Below are positions 41,626 to 51,820 of a stretch of DNA of 64,000 bases, in pieces. The notes below the pieces were generated by a model. It made no database searches. It had not been told where the DNA came from and saw only the letters and a list, made by a program, of their open reading frames with translations. Position 1 is the first letter of the stretch. Every line of letters starts with the position of its first letter. Origin of the DNA: [Actinobacillus] rossii (GTDB lineage: Bacteria; Pseudomonadota; Gammaproteobacteria; Enterobacterales; Pasteurellaceae); contig UFRQ01000003.1 of NCBI GenBank assembly GCA_900444965.1, positions 2,564,775-2,628,774 on the forward strand. Direction: 5' to 3'. The translations under genes and the position numbers were made by a program.

Positions 41626-42645
41626 CTAAATGCGGGCAAGATAATCTTGCTCTGCATTCGCATCTAATTCTTGTTCATTATCCGTTAAAACAAAACCGTC
41701 TAATTGCGCCGCAAGATTTTTAGCGGATTTCAACATCGTTTTCAAATTCACACGATTATTGCCTGGTGATGGCAATTGCATATACATAACAACCCCAACC
41801 GTAGAGAATTCGTGCATATTATAAATAGGGAAACTACCCGGTTGATTCACATTTGCTACACTGAAAATCACAGGGCTTGCCACTGTTAAATCTAAATGAC
41901 GATGATAAAGCGCATCATGTCCAAGAATAAATCCATCGCGTTCCAAAACTTGATGTAGTTGCGCCCCTTGGAACTGACGATTTTCTGCCGCGACGACATA
42001 AAGCATAATATAATCTTCTGCGACAGTTTCTGTCACTTGTGGCTCAGGCGCAATAGAAACCACAGGTTCAACTGGTTTTGCAGACGAAATCGGCGAACTC
42101 GCCCCAATATTTTCTTGCAAAGACACGCGAATATCAGGTGATGAAACATGGATTCCCTCATCCGTTTCAGCAAAACGAGCGAGTTCATCAAGAGAACGTT
42201 CAGATAAATTTACTGCTGGCTGTTTAATTTCAGGCTGATATTCATAATGAACAGGCTCGTTTATCACTGGGGTTGGGATTTGTTCTGTTTGCACAGTGAC
42301 AGGCTGTGACATGGATGGCATATTAGGAATGGTGATGCGAATATCATTGACAGATTGTGTGGCTTGATTTTGGGTATACACTTGAGCCGCATTAACCATA
42401 TTTTGCGATAAAACTTGCTGTTCCGGCTGGTTTTCTTGTTGCAATGCTTGACCTTGCGGTTGTTGAGCAAAATCAGGTGTGACACTATCTGCCGATTTTA
42501 ATGTCGTACGCGCGGTTTCACGGCTAAAAGTATTCGCATTGTCAAAATAAAGTGATTTTTCACGACGATTTGACCAAATGCCATGCCCAACCAAGCCAAT
42601 TAACGCAATAATCCCTAAAATAATTAAAATGGTATTTAAATCCAT
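41626..42645 (-). CDS. zipA: Cell division protein ZipA
   Basis: Bitopic membrane protein that anchors FtsZ to the inner membrane. From the ATG at 42645, after AAAAGGAAAGTTGCA, it has 339 residues. An N-terminal membrane segment (LNTILIILGIIALIGLVGHG) is followed by a charged stretch, a Pro/Gln/Val-rich linker of about 150 residues, and the FtsZ-binding domain with VVAENRQFQGAQLHQVLE and FPIYNMHEFST. It stands divergent from cysZ, the order zipA-cysZ known in enterics. Confidence 0.95.
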   Translation of the reverse strand: MDLNTILIILGIIALIGLVGHGIWSNRREKSLYFDNANTFSRETARTTLKSADSVTPDFAQQPQGQALQQENQPEQQVLSQNMVNAAQVYTQNQATQSVNDIRITIPNMPSMSQPVTVQTEQIPTPVINEPVHYEYQPEIKQPAVNLSERSLDELARFAETDEGIHVSSPDIRVSLQENIGASSPISSAKPVEPVVSIAPEPQVTETVAEDYIMLYVVAAENRQFQGAQLHQVLERDGFILGHDALYHRHLDLTVASPVIFSVANVNQPGSFPIYNMHEFSTVGVVMYMQLPSPGNNRVNLKTMLKSAKNLAAQLDGFVLTDNEQELDANAEQDYLARI

Positions 42646-42775
42646 TGCAACTTTCCTTTTTTTTAACAGCCTAAGCAATATTAGCTTACCATAATTCAAT
42701 AAATTATGGATCTTGAAATTTAGAAAATTTGACCGCACTTTAGGGCGGTGAGTTCAACAGAAAAGAGAAATTAGA

Positions 42776-43630
42776 ATGGTCAATGAGAAAGAAGTCAAAT
42801 CTGGTTTGCATTACTTTGTGATGGGGTGGAGTTTGATTAGCCAACAAGGATTACGCCGTTTTGTCATTATGCCAATTTTACTCAATATTGTTTTAATGAT
42901 TGGGTTACTTTGGTTATTTATAACACAAATTAGTGGAATGATTGAATGGGTGATGAATTTTCTTCCTGATTGGTTAAACTGGATGAGCTCTATTATGTTC
43001 ATTGCGTCCCTTGTGATGATTCTGACTGTGTTTTATTTTTCCTTTACGATGTTATCAGGTTTTATTGCCGCGCCGTTTAATGGTTTGCTCGCTGAAAAAG
43101 TCGAAAAAATGCTCACGGGTGAAGTAATGATTGAAACCAATATGCAGGATTTTATCAAGGATGTGCCACGTATGCTGGCCCGTGAATGGCAAAAATTATG
43201 GTATAGCTTGCCCAAATATATTGCTCTGTTTTTATTTGGTTTTATGCCATTTTTAGGACAAACCGTTGTGCCGATTATCGCTTTTGTATTTGGCGCCTGG
43301 ATGATGGCAATTCAATATTGTGACTATCCCTTTGATAATCATAAAATTTCATTTCACGCTATGCGATTTAAGCTTGCCCAAAACCGTACGCAAAGTTTAG
43401 TATTTGGTGCTTTAATTACGCTGTGTACTTTAGTGCCAATTATTAATTTAGTTGTGATTCCCGTCGCAGTGTGTGGCGCAACAGCTATGTGGGTGGACAC
43501 CTACCGTAAAGAATTATATGATGCCAACCGTGTAAAAACATCACAAAATTCTACCGCACTTTACCCCAAACATGGTACTAATAAGACTGATATCACTTCT
43601 GGAAATAATCATGATATTGTTTCTAAATAA
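42776..43630 (+). CDS. cysZ: Sulfate transporter CysZ
   Basis: Membrane protein for sulfate uptake in cysteine synthesis. The family start [14 protein letters not shown] and core [26 protein letters not shown] and [14 protein letters not shown] are intact. The body has about four membrane segments and two amphipathic helices. It has 284 residues against 253 in E. coli, the difference being a polar C-terminal tail that includes an uptake sequence (43553). It is divergent from zipA. Confidence 0.93.
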   Translation: MVNEKEVKSGLHYFVMGWSLISQQGLRRFVIMPILLNIVLMIGLLWLFITQISGMIEWVMNFLPDWLNWMSSIMFIASLVMILTVFYFSFTMLSGFIAAPFNGLLAEKVEKMLTGEVMIETNMQDFIKDVPRMLAREWQKLWYSLPKYIALFLFGFMPFLGQTVVPIIAFVFGAWMMAIQYCDYPFDNHKISFHAMRFKLAQNRTQSLVFGALITLCTLVPIINLVVIPVAVCGATAMWVDTYRKELYDANRVKTSQNSTALYPKHGTNKTDITSGNNHDIVSK

Positions 43631-43656
43631 CATCCAAATGCATTAAGGAGAAAATT

Positions 43657-43994
43657 ATGTTTGCAAACTGGAAAGAAGATGTTGCCCATGTAAAAAATCA
43701 TTTGGCGAATTAGGACAAAAACAACCTAAAATGTTACAGGCTTATCAAGCGTTAAACGCTGCCGCCGTAGAAGGCAATGTGTTAGACGCAAAAACCCGTG
43801 AGCTCATTGCATTAGCTGTTGCCGTGACGACTCGTTGCAAAACTTGTATTGGTGTGCACGCAGAAGCAGCGATTAAAGCAGGCACGACGGAAGAAGAAGT
43901 TTCTGCCGCGTTAGCTACCGCGATTGCTTTAAACGCAGGAGCAGCTTACACCTATTCATTGCGCGCTCTTGAAGCCTATAATACGCAAAAATAA
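43657..43994 (+). pseudogene. AhpD-like carboxymuconolactone decarboxylase family gene, frameshifted
   Basis: A perfect ribosome site (AAGGAG) precedes the ATG at 43657, but the frame MFANWKEDVAHVKN stops at 43711. The rest of the protein is in the +1-shifted frame: KSFGELGQKQPKMLQAYQAL, then the CxxC peroxidatic-like motif RCKTCIGVHAEAAIKAG. Adding one A to the A6 run at 43692-43697 gives a continuous 112-113-residue protein (VKKSFGEL). So either the gene is broken, or the run was miscalled, or expression depends on slippage. AhpD relatives act as thiol peroxidase partners. An internal ATG at 43731 would still give 87 residues with the motif. Confidence 0.88.
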
Positions 43995-44010
43995 TATGTC
44001 TAAATAACCC

Positions 44011-44036
44011 AAAGCTAGCCTTAGGCTAGCTTTTTT
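44011..44036. terminator. Bidirectional terminator between the AhpD-like gene and lpxH
   Basis: AAAGCTAGCC, loop TTA, GGCTAGCTTTTTT, a 10-bp stem between convergent genes. It overlaps the last bases of lpxH. Confidence 0.85.
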
Positions 44037-44742
44037 ATTCGATAAATTGAATGGTTTCAGAAGACACTTCTAAAATAGACGCCGTTTTGCCCCAATCCCC
44101 CAGCACGATACGCTCAAAGTGCGGTGGAATTTGATGAATATTTTGACGATGTGTATGCCCATGAATCATACGTTTTACGCCAAATCGTTCGAACGTTTGC
44201 AACACAAACTCTGGGTTCACGTCCATAATGGCATCTGTTTTTTCGAGCTTATCAAGCTGACTTTGAGCGCGAATATTTTGCGCAATTTTCAACCGCACTT
44301 TTAATGGTAATCGTAAGAATAACCATTGCAACCATTTTTGATGCACTTTCTTGCGAAAGGACTGATAGTTTACATCATCAGTACAGAGTAAATCACCATG
44401 ACAAAGTAATGTGCGTTCTCCATATAAATCAATGACTTCATAGTCACCAAGTAAAGTAATACCGCAAGCCTGGGCAAAGCGTTTCCCCACTAAAAAATCT
44501 CGATTACCATGAATAAAATAGCACTTCACACCTTGCGCAGATACAGACTTAATTTGTTCCATGACAGTAGAAATCACCATTGATTTTTCATCGTCTCCCA
44601 CCCAAAAATCAAACAAATCACCCAAAATATACAATGCTTGCGCCTGTGGTGCTTTATTTTGCATAAAATCCACAAAAAGTGCGGTCAAATCTGGACGATT
44701 TTCGGAAAGATGAAGATCGGCAATGAAATATGTTTTATTCAT
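44035..44742 (-). CDS. lpxH: UDP-2,3-diacylglucosamine diphosphatase
   Basis: Calcineurin-like metallophosphoesterase that makes lipid X in lipid A synthesis, at the inner face of the membrane. It has 235 residues, close to E. coli. Metal-binding motifs in order: [40 protein letters not shown] and [10 protein letters not shown]. The start follows GGAATTTT. Three uptake sequences lie inside. Confidence 0.96.
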   Translation of the reverse strand: MNKTYFIADLHLSENRPDLTALFVDFMQNKAPQAQALYILGDLFDFWVGDDEKSMVISTVMEQIKSVSAQGVKCYFIHGNRDFLVGKRFAQACGITLLGDYEVIDLYGERTLLCHGDLLCTDDVNYQSFRKKVHQKWLQWLFLRLPLKVRLKIAQNIRAQSQLDKLEKTDAIMDVNPEFVLQTFERFGVKRMIHGHTHRQNIHQIPPHFERIVLGDWGKTASILEVSSETIQFIE

Positions 44743-44828
44743 AAAATTCCTATGACAACAGTAGAAAAAATAGAAAAGATCCCCTAATTTCGCTATACTT
44801 TACCAAATTTTCTAAAGGACAACCAACT

Positions 44829-45557
44829 ATGTTAAAAGTACTTCGAGTTACTGTCGTTGTTATTCTCTGTATTCTTATTTGTGTATTCGGTTCACTTTAT
44901 TCATTGATTCGTTTTAAACACCCAAGTAACGTAGGTTTAATGGCACGTTGCTTTGGTCGTCTTTACCCATTATTTGGCTTGCAAGTAGAGCATCGTTTTT
45001 TACCTAACGCCGATCAAATCGGCAATTGTATTTATATTGGTAACCACCAAAATAATTACGATATGGTGACTATTTCTTATATGGTGATGCCACGCACAGT
45101 GAGCGTAGGAAAGAAAAGTCTAATCTGGATCCCATTTTTTGGTTTTCTTTATTGGGTGACTGGCAACATTTTAATTGACCGAGAAAATCGTAGCAAAGCC
45201 CATAACACGATGACCACCGTCACGAAACACATCACCGAAGATAACATTAGTATCTTTATGTTTCCGGAAGGCACACGTAGTCGTGGCCACGGCTTATTAC
45301 CCTTCAAAACTGGGGCATTTCACACCGCACTTGCAGCAGGTGTGCCTGTTGTTCCTATTGTGTGTTCAACCACACATAACAAAATTGATCTTAATCGTTG
45401 GAATAATGGGAAAGTCATCTGTGAAATGATGGAGCCTATTGATAGTAGTCAATTCAGCAAAGAAAACGTGCGTGAATTTGCAGAATATTGCCATCGTGTC
45501 ATGGCAAAACGTTTGGCGGAATTAGATGCTGAAATTGCCACAACGGAGAAAGCGTAA
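44829..45557 (+). CDS. plsC: 1-acyl-sn-glycerol-3-phosphate acyltransferase
   Basis: Adds the second acyl chain to make phosphatidic acid at the inner membrane. It has 242 residues, the usual length. An N-terminal membrane segment precedes the catalytic NHQNNYD (HX4D) box, the FPEGTRSRG motif that binds glycerol phosphate, and the VPIV block. The start follows AAAGGACAACCAACT. Its stop abuts the ftsP start with no gap, so the two are coupled, as in E. coli. Confidence 0.96.
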   Translation: MLKVLRVTVVVILCILICVFGSLYSLIRFKHPSNVGLMARCFGRLYPLFGLQVEHRFLPNADQIGNCIYIGNHQNNYDMVTISYMVMPRTVSVGKKSLIWIPFFGFLYWVTGNILIDRENRSKAHNTMTTVTKHITEDNISIFMFPEGTRSRGHGLLPFKTGAFHTALAAGVPVVPIVCSTTHNKIDLNRWNNGKVICEMMEPIDSSQFSKENVREFAEYCHRVMAKRLAELDAEIATTEKA

Positions 45558-46961
45558 ATGAGCCTTTCGCGCCGTCAATTTTTTAAAAAGACAGTTATTG
45601 CGACCGCACTTACTGCGTTGCCACCCGCTGTGTTAGCGGCAAGTCGTCAACCATTAATCATTCCGCCACTACTTGAAAGCCGCCGCGGGAAACCGGTTTT
45701 TTTAGGGCTAGAAAGCCTGCAAGCCAAACTATTAAATGATAATTTAGTGGAGGTTTGGGGATTTAATGGTCTTTACCTTGGTCCAACGGTACGAGTACGT
45801 AAAGGCGATTTCGTTAAACTGAATTACCGCAATAATTTGCCACAATCGGTTGCGATGAATATTCAAGGTTTACAAGCGAATAGTGACACGATTGGTGGAA
45901 TTGGGCATAGTCTAAAAACAGGGGAAACCTGGGCACCGATTGTACCAATTACACAAACTGCAGCAACCTGTTATTATCAATCTTGTTCGCTCGCCAGCTC
46001 TGCTTACCAGAACTATCGTGGCTTAGTCGGTCTTTGGTTAGTCGAAGATGATGAAAGCCGCAAAGCACAATTGCCAAATAAATATGGTATCAATGATATT
46101 CCATTAATTCTGCAAGATATACATTTAAACAACCAAGGAATACAGCTATTTTCTAACGATAAATCTCATTTTATGGGCGATCGTTTATTTGTAAATGGAC
46201 AAGAAGCCCCTTATCTCAATGTGGCACGCGGTTGGGTTCGTTTACGTTTACTCAATGCATCGATTTCTCGCCGCTATAAATTAGCGTTCGATGATGAACG
46301 AGAATTTTTCCTTATCGCCAAAGAACAAGGTTTTTTACCTGAACCTAAATCACTCAAATCCATCTCTCTTGGTACGGGTGAACGCATAGAAATCTTAGTA
46401 GATTTAAATGAAGGCGGTAATGTTTCGCTTATCACGGGTAAAAAACGGGGTGTACTTGATAAAGTCGGTTTATTTTTTGATGACAACGGTGAAGTGGCCG
46501 ATAACACTGTGTTGGAATTGCGCCCAGAAGGTCTTATCTCGGCGTTCAATAGTAAACCCCATTATCAATTTTCAAATACAGCGACATTGCCAACAAAAAT
46601 TGCGCAAGAGCGTTCCTTCCAGATTGATAGTGAAAATGCCATGATTAACCAAAAACGTTTTGATCCACGTCGTATCGATGTAAATGCGAAACAAGGTTCG
46701 GTAGAGCGTTGGACAGTGACCAGCACTGCTGCGACAGGCTTTCGTGTACAAGGTGCAAAATTTCTGGTTGAAAGTCAAAATGATCAAATCACACCGAACA
46801 ATGAATTAGTGTGGCAAGATACGGTTCGAGTAGATAAAAAAGTGACGTTATTAGTGCAATTTGATAATTTATCGTCGAATGCACAGCCCTTTATTTTTGG
46901 TTCAAGTGATTTAATGCAAGTAGATAAAGGCGCTATTGGTATGATGGTTATTCAAACTTAA
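45558..46961 (+). CDS. ftsP: Cell division protein FtsP (SufI), Tat substrate
   Basis: Periplasmic protein with a multicopper-oxidase fold but no copper, which stabilises the divisome under stress. The signal SRRQFFKKTVIATAL is a clear twin-arginine signal with cleavage near residue 28. Three cupredoxin domains follow; the copper-ligand HxH motifs of true oxidases are missing, as in E. coli SufI. It has 467 residues (E. coli 470). It starts directly after plsC. An uptake sequence lies in the signal-peptide coding part (45603). Confidence 0.95.
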   Translation: MSLSRRQFFKKTVIATALTALPPAVLAASRQPLIIPPLLESRRGKPVFLGLESLQAKLLNDNLVEVWGFNGLYLGPTVRVRKGDFVKLNYRNNLPQSVAMNIQGLQANSDTIGGIGHSLKTGETWAPIVPITQTAATCYYQSCSLASSAYQNYRGLVGLWLVEDDESRKAQLPNKYGINDIPLILQDIHLNNQGIQLFSNDKSHFMGDRLFVNGQEAPYLNVARGWVRLRLLNASISRRYKLAFDDEREFFLIAKEQGFLPEPKSLKSISLGTGERIEILVDLNEGGNVSLITGKKRGVLDKVGLFFDDNGEVADNTVLELRPEGLISAFNSKPHYQFSNTATLPTKIAQERSFQIDSENAMINQKRFDPRRIDVNAKQGSVERWTVTSTAATGFRVQGAKFLVESQNDQITPNNELVWQDTVRVDKKVTLLVQFDNLSSNAQPFIFGSSDLMQVDKGAIGMMVIQT

Positions 46962-46976
46962 TCTTTTAACTTCTCA

Positions 46977-47006
46977 TAAGGGCGCAATATTTTACGCCCT
47001 CTTTCT
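46977..47006 (+). terminator. Probable terminator of ftsP
   Basis: AGGGCG, 10-base loop, CGCCCT followed by CTTTCTCTC, 16 bases after the stop. The stem is short. Confidence 0.55.
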
Positions 47007-47016
47007 CTCATTTAAA

Positions 47017-47733
47017 TCAGAAAAAATGCCCCCATAAGGCAGAAAGTGGCATAGCAATAAATAAAGCAGGCAGCATATTTGCTGCTTGAAAGTTCTTAAT
47101 ACCACAAATACGCAACCCTGTCGCGACCATTAATACGCCGCCCACAGCACCAAAATCCGCACGCATTTCAGCTGTAATAAACGGTAGAATAAAAACCGCA
47201 CCATATGCCAATACGAGTTGAATCAGCGTTTGCGGAACAAATAAAGTACTCACAGAAAGACCTAAAGTTGTTGCAAAGATAATTGCGGTAAAAAAATCGA
47301 GAAAGGCTTTTACCACCAATATGCTGCTATCGCCAGTAATCCCTTCATTCATCGAGCCAAAAATCCCTGTCCCGCTAAAAGAAAATAAAATCATCAATCC
47401 CACAAATTTCTGTAAAAACTCGTCATGGGAATCTGGTGTTGTCTGTACAGGAAAGATGTTCTCAATGACGCCTTTAGCCTTCGATGCAACACGATTAATT
47501 CCATTTTCTAAACGTAGAATTTCACCCACAATGGTACCGAGTAACACGGATAACACCATCGCAGGCATGCTATTGACCTTAGCAATCAAGGTAATCCCCA
47601 TTGCCATAGAGCAAAGCCCAAATAATAATGTTAAGTTTGTCCGTAACCGTTCTGGTACACGGCCACCAAGAAAAGCACCAATTATTCCACCAACAATAAT
47701 TGCTGCACCATTTATATAGGGTCCGATAATCAT
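47017..47733 (-). CDS. yqgA: DUF554 inner-membrane protein (YqgA family)
   Basis: A 238-residue protein of six or seven membrane segments, almost wholly hydrophobic. Conserved features are GPYINGAAIIVGGIIGA at the start and the repeated glycine-rich LLGTIVGE and GSMNEGITGD blocks. Function unknown; E. coli YqgA is the same family and length. The start follows AAGGAGTAAAA. An uptake sequence lies just upstream at 47752. Confidence 0.85.
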   Translation of the reverse strand: MIIGPYINGAAIIVGGIIGAFLGGRVPERLRTNLTLLFGLCSMAMGITLIAKVNSMPAMVLSVLLGTIVGEILRLENGINRVASKAKGVIENIFPVQTTPDSHDEFLQKFVGLMILFSFSGTGIFGSMNEGITGDSSILVVKAFLDFFTAIIFATTLGLSVSTLFVPQTLIQLVLAYGAVFILPFITAEMRADFGAVGGVLMVATGLRICGIKNFQAANMLPALFIAMPLSALWGHFF

Positions 47734-47823
47734 TTTTACTCCTTAAAAAGAAAGTGCGGTCAAAATATTGCTAATTTTGACCGCGCTTTTATTCTACTCT
47801 TATTCACCTATGATGAAAAAGAC

Positions 47824-48603
47824 TTATTTGATCATAAAACTGATTGGTACACTGACCGCACTTCCCATTCCCGCTGGTCTATCGCCGACTGATTGTGCCG
47901 CATTAACTGCATCTAACGCTGAATTATCTAATTCTTCACGTCCAGATGAGGTTGCCACTCGTGCATTACTTAGAGAACCGTCCGCACCAATATTAAATAC
48001 CACAATAACCGTGCCTTGTAAACGCATCATTCTTGCACGTCGCGAATATTTCTTATGACGTTCAATTTCACGGCGAATTTTCGCTTTATATGCAGCAATT
48101 TCCGAATCATTAGCACCACTGCCGGCCATATTTGCATTAGTATTCACTGATTTTGTCACTGAACTGGCTTGCGCATTAACATTTCCATTACCCGCTTGTA
48201 CTTTGTTGCTGACTGTAGTATTAGGTAATGGATTTGGGGCAACGTTAGCTACAATTTTATTTGTCTGCTTTTTCGGTTTCTCTCTCGGTTTTTCTTTTTC
48301 CCGTTCCTTTATCTTTTCTTTAGGTTTAGGCTTTTCTTTTACTTTTTCAACTTTCTTAGTTGGATCAGCTACGACTTCTTTTTTAATTGGCTCAGGCTCT
48401 GGTTCTACGGATTTAACAGGTTCTGGGGCAGCACTTTCTATTGTTGTGGCCATTAACATTTCCATAGAAATATTAGTGGAAACTACATCTGCCGGTGTGC
48501 CATTGGCTGCTTCACCTTCTTTAAACGTAAAAAATAAAAATGACATTAACCCAAGATGAAAGATCAGAGACCCCAAAAAACCAAGTCGCAAATTATGTTT
48601 CAT
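47824..48603 (-). CDS. tonB: TonB energy-transduction protein
   Basis: Spans the periplasm and energises outer-membrane receptors. It has 259 residues. The N-terminal membrane segment with SLIFHLGLMSFLFF holds the Ser/His pair typical of TonB. A long Pro/Lys/Glu-rich spacer follows (EPEPIKKEV, KPKEKIKEREKEKPREKP), then the C-terminal domain (GTVIVVFNIGADGSLSNARV, SSGREELDNSALDAV). It is the last gene of exbB-exbD-tonB, spaced 1 base from exbD. Confidence 0.96.
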   Translation of the reverse strand: MKHNLRLGFLGSLIFHLGLMSFLFFTFKEGEAANGTPADVVSTNISMEMLMATTIESAAPEPVKSVEPEPEPIKKEVVADPTKKVEKVKEKPKPKEKIKEREKEKPREKPKKQTNKIVANVAPNPLPNTTVSNKVQAGNGNVNAQASSVTKSVNTNANMAGSGANDSEIAAYKAKIRREIERHKKYSRRARMMRLQGTVIVVFNIGADGSLSNARVATSSGREELDNSALDAVNAAQSVGDRPAGMGSAVSVPISFMIK

Positions 48604-48604
48604 G

Positions 48605-48991
48605 CTATTTGCCTTTTTCTTTCATGGTTACAATGGCTACATTTTTAATTTCATTTTTTGCCATTAAATCAGTAATCGAGACAAAATCTTGGAATGTGGC
48701 CTCAGAATCCACTTTTAAAGTCACTTTTTGATCTTTATTCCACGTGGCAATTTCTTGTTCTAGTGCTGTTTTTTCAATCGGCTTATCATTGAAGAAAAGT
48801 TTCCCATCATGAGTCACCGTGAGTAACTTCGCTAAATCATCTGATTTGAATGCGACCGTTTGTGAAGCCTTAGGTACATTGACTTGAATTTTACCTTGTG
48901 AAATAAAAGAGGCTGTAATCAATACGATAGCCAATAACACAAGCATAATATCAATAAATGGAATGATGTTAATTTCATCAAACTTTTTCAT
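48605..48991 (-). CDS. exbD: TonB-complex protein ExbD
   Basis: Proton-channel partner of ExbB. It has 128 residues. A single membrane segment contains the proton-carrying Asp in [11 protein letters not shown] near residue 14. The periplasmic domain follows ([21 protein letters not shown]). The start follows AAGGAGTTATCC. Confidence 0.96.
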   Translation of the reverse strand: MKKFDEINIIPFIDIMLVLLAIVLITASFISQGKIQVNVPKASQTVAFKSDDLAKLLTVTHDGKLFFNDKPIEKTALEQEIATWNKDQKVTLKVDSEATFQDFVSITDLMAKNEIKNVAIVTMKEKGK

Positions 48992-49002
48992 GGATAACTC
49001 CT

Positions 49003-49458
49003 TTATGCACCAACATTTTGGGTGCTATTTAAAGCTTTCCATTTTAAACGTTGCACTTCAACTTTACGTCCCAGCGCACTGTAAAATACCATAGATGGAA
49101 TTGCTACTAGAATCCCTACTGCGGTGGCTTTTAACGCCAATGATAAATGCAACATAATCGCTGCTGCATCAATATCACCAGCCGAATTACCTAAATCAAA
49201 GAATGTCAATAAAATCCCGACTACCGTACCTAGCAAACCAACATAAGGCGCATTTGCACCAATGGTTGAAATAATCGTTAAATGACGGTTGAGATCAATA
49301 TCAAGTTCATGAATATTACTATAAGTTTTCACTTTTACACGACTTAAGAAAATAAATCGTTCTATCACAAAGCACACCATAATAAAGCTCATGATACCTA
49401 ATAATCCGAGAATAATGTAATCGCTGTAGTCTTTTAAAAATTGAAATAATGCTGGCAT
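49003..49458 (-). CDS. exbB: TonB-complex protein ExbB
   Basis: Inner-membrane scaffold of the TonB motor. It has 151 residues with three membrane segments and the typical [23 protein letters not shown] stretch and [20 protein letters not shown] block. It is shorter than E. coli ExbB (244) but of the usual length for Pasteurellaceae. The start follows AAAGGTGTCC. A Fur-like box lies 43 bases upstream of its start. Confidence 0.95.
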   Translation of the reverse strand: MPALFQFLKDYSDYIILGLLGIMSFIMVCFVIERFIFLSRVKVKTYSNIHELDIDLNRHLTIISTIGANAPYVGLLGTVVGILLTFFDLGNSAGDIDAAAIMLHLSLALKATAVGILVAIPSMVFYSALGRKVEVQRLKWKALNSTQNVGA

Positions 49459-49500
49459 TGGACACCTTTATAATAGTAAAAATCGTTCTCTCAATATAAT

Positions 49501-49515
49501 TGAGAATTAGTTTCA
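49501..49515. promoter_or_regulatory. Fur-like box upstream of exbB-exbD-tonB
   Basis: TGAGAATTAGTTTCA matches the 7-1-7 Fur motif TGATAAT-N-ATTATCA at 11 of 14 positions. It overlaps a palindrome TCTCAATATAATTGAGA (49489-49505). Position and iron context support iron repression of exbB. Confidence 0.55.
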
Positions 49516-49652
49516 ATTGAAAATTAAATTTTACCAAACTAAACGAATAACGTAAATAAACTAAATGGTACTTTCATAACATAGATCAAAAGTGCGGTGA
49601 AAAAATAAGGCATTTACAAGGAAATACCCTATATCACTAAAGTTGTAATAAA

Positions 49653-51641
49653 TTAGAATTTATACGCTACACTTAATTTGTAATTACGACCTGGATCTAA
49701 ATCTACTGCACTGTAATATTGAGTACTATGATCTTTATAGGCTTTGTTAAAGATATTATCTACACCAAAGGTGAATTCTAATCCTTTAATTGGTTTTGGC
49801 TGCCAAGACACATATGCGTTACTCACAGCATACTTATCTTTTGTTACAAGAGACGTTGCTTTTGTAGCATAAGTTAAGCCACGGACGAGCATAGTATTCC
49901 AACCCATTTCAACACCAACACTTGGAATACGATAATCTAAACCAAAGGTATAACGGTCACCTGCATCAGGAAATGCCACAAAGCCATTATCTTTTTGTTC
50001 ACTACGAGCTCGTGCATAACTAATGCGCGCACCAAAGTTATCAAACCAATAACGTGCTTGTGCTTCGACCCCATCAAGTTTTACTTCACCAAGGCTTGCA
50101 TACACACTACCACCATTACCTGATACGGATTGATTCACATTATCATAATCAGTACGGAAATATTTCGCCGTAAGTGATACACCATCTACATCAGAAAACA
50201 ATCCACTATGAGTATAGTTGAACCCTATCTCTTTGTTATCGCCACGTGTTGGACTAAGTGACCCAGTATAACGACCCGGAGCAACTAATGTTAACTCACC
50301 AAAACCAGGACCTTTAAAGACTTCAGTATAATTAGCAAATAATGCTAAATCTTCTGTTGCCAAGTATTTTAATCCCAACGCTTTCGAGAATCGGTGGTAA
50401 GTTTTATCTAAATCAATTAAATCTGCATGATAATGATCAAGACGCACGCCTGGAGTAACAATGAAATTACCAATACCAATCGCATCTTCTAAATAAATTG
50501 AAGTAGATGTTGCATGTTGTTTATAGTCGGGGCGATAACCTGTCACTACACCTGTACGGCGATTAGTTTCTGCGCCACCATAACGTAATGCTGTTGTTTT
50601 ATAAAATTCACTGCCTACTAATACGCTATGATTGGTCACGCCTAAATCAAACTCTGAGCGGTTAGATAATGAACCACCAGCTGTTTTCACATTGGTTTGT
50701 TTACGGTTCATTGAAGAATTTTCTGTTTCAGTATAATAAGCGTTTGCTTTAAAATTCACCCATTTATTATCACTTGGGTTATAAAGATAATTCAATGTAT
50801 AAGTATCACGTTCAATTTCAGACGTTGCACGCCCATGCTTTGACTTAACATATCCACGCTGCCCTACTTCAGGCACTTCACCTAAACACATACCAAAGTT
50901 AGCACGATAACAGTTTACCGCCGTGTTATAATAATGTTCTGCAGATACTTTTAACCAATGGTTTTCACCAAAATTATATTTTGCTTTAAATAAATAGTTT
51001 TGCGCTTTACCTTTATTTTCATTTTCCAAGCCATTCCCATCTTTACCATTTTCTTGGTGACGGTAATTGAAATAACCTAATAAATCTAAATTACCAGCAC
51101 GCCCATATAAAGTTGCCATTGCTTGGTTAGAATCATCATTAGAACCATAAGCATACTTAATTTTAGCACCAATATTTTGCCCATCTTCCAATAAATCCGC
51201 CGCATCGACAGTTTCAAATTTAATTGAGCCACCTAATGATCCTGCACCAGTGGCAATAGAGTTAGCCCCAACATCAATATCTGCACGTTTTAAAATTTCA
51301 GGATCAATCCCATAGTTACCAGAATGGTGGAATGAATATCCCTCTTGACGTGCACCATCCACAGTGATATTTAAATATTCTTCACTTACACCACGAATAT
51401 TATAACGTTCCACAATTGAACGAGCACCATTCACATTCACACCAGGTATTCCACGAATAACATCAGACATTTTGGTTGCCTGACGTATTTTTGTTACGCC
51501 TTTTGCATCAATATTGGCTGCTTGCGGTGCGATATTATCGCTCACCACATCAATCGTATCCAATTGTTCTGATACAGTTGCCTGAACATTTAGAGCAACA
51601 AAAATACTTAATGGTAACAAAGCAAGTTGAGTTTTCTTCAT
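49653..51641 (-). CDS. TonB-dependent outer-membrane receptor, FetA/FrpB-like (siderophore or heme)
   Basis: A 662-residue receptor: signal peptide ending near VQA, TonB box DTIDVVS near residue 29, plug domain (MSDVIRGIPGVNV, YNIRGVSEEYLNITVDGARQ), then a 22-strand barrel ending in GRNYKLSVAYKF with the terminal Phe. The plug tail DPEILKRADIDVGA, GAGSLGGSIKFETVDAADLL and the end FNKAYKDHS resemble Neisseria FetA/FrpB, which takes up enterobactin-type ferric siderophores. It stands divergent from a siderophore ABC transporter, which favours a siderophore over heme. The FRAP/NPNL motifs of heme receptors are absent. Its cargo is inferred. Confidence 0.85.
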   Translation of the reverse strand: MKKTQLALLPLSIFVALNVQATVSEQLDTIDVVSDNIAPQAANIDAKGVTKIRQATKMSDVIRGIPGVNVNGARSIVERYNIRGVSEEYLNITVDGARQEGYSFHHSGNYGIDPEILKRADIDVGANSIATGAGSLGGSIKFETVDAADLLEDGQNIGAKIKYAYGSNDDSNQAMATLYGRAGNLDLLGYFNYRHQENGKDGNGLENENKGKAQNYLFKAKYNFGENHWLKVSAEHYYNTAVNCYRANFGMCLGEVPEVGQRGYVKSKHGRATSEIERDTYTLNYLYNPSDNKWVNFKANAYYTETENSSMNRKQTNVKTAGGSLSNRSEFDLGVTNHSVLVGSEFYKTTALRYGGAETNRRTGVVTGYRPDYKQHATSTSIYLEDAIGIGNFIVTPGVRLDHYHADLIDLDKTYHRFSKALGLKYLATEDLALFANYTEVFKGPGFGELTLVAPGRYTGSLSPTRGDNKEIGFNYTHSGLFSDVDGVSLTAKYFRTDYDNVNQSVSGNGGSVYASLGEVKLDGVEAQARYWFDNFGARISYARARSEQKDNGFVAFPDAGDRYTFGLDYRIPSVGVEMGWNTMLVRGLTYATKATSLVTKDKYAVSNAYVSWQPKPIKGLEFTFGVDNIFNKAYKDHSTQYYSAVDLDPGRNYKLSVAYKF

Positions 51642-51665
51642 AATTACAGTTCCTCTTGATTAAAA

Positions 51666-51680
51666 CGATAATTATTATTA
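51666..51680. promoter_or_regulatory. Fur-like box in front of the receptor gene
   Basis: CGATAATTATTATTA matches TGATAAT-N-ATTATCA at 12 of 14 positions, 25 bases upstream of the receptor start. Confidence 0.6.
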
Positions 51681-51783
51681 TTTGCAATTTATTTTCTGTC
51701 AACGAGAAATTTTGAAAAATTTGATCGGGCTATTTCGCAATTTTTTTGTTTGTTTACTAAAAATTTCTATGTTAATCTGAATA

Positions 51784-51798
51784 TAAGAATTATTATCA
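51784..51798. promoter_or_regulatory. Fur-like box in front of the ABC transporter operon
   Basis: TAAGAATTATTATCA matches TGATAAT-N-ATTATCA at 12 of 14 positions, with a perfect right half, 23 bases upstream of the first permease gene. With the box at 51666 it brackets the divergent promoter region. Confidence 0.62.
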
Positions 51799-51820
51799 AA
51801 ATCACTTACAGAGATTTTAA

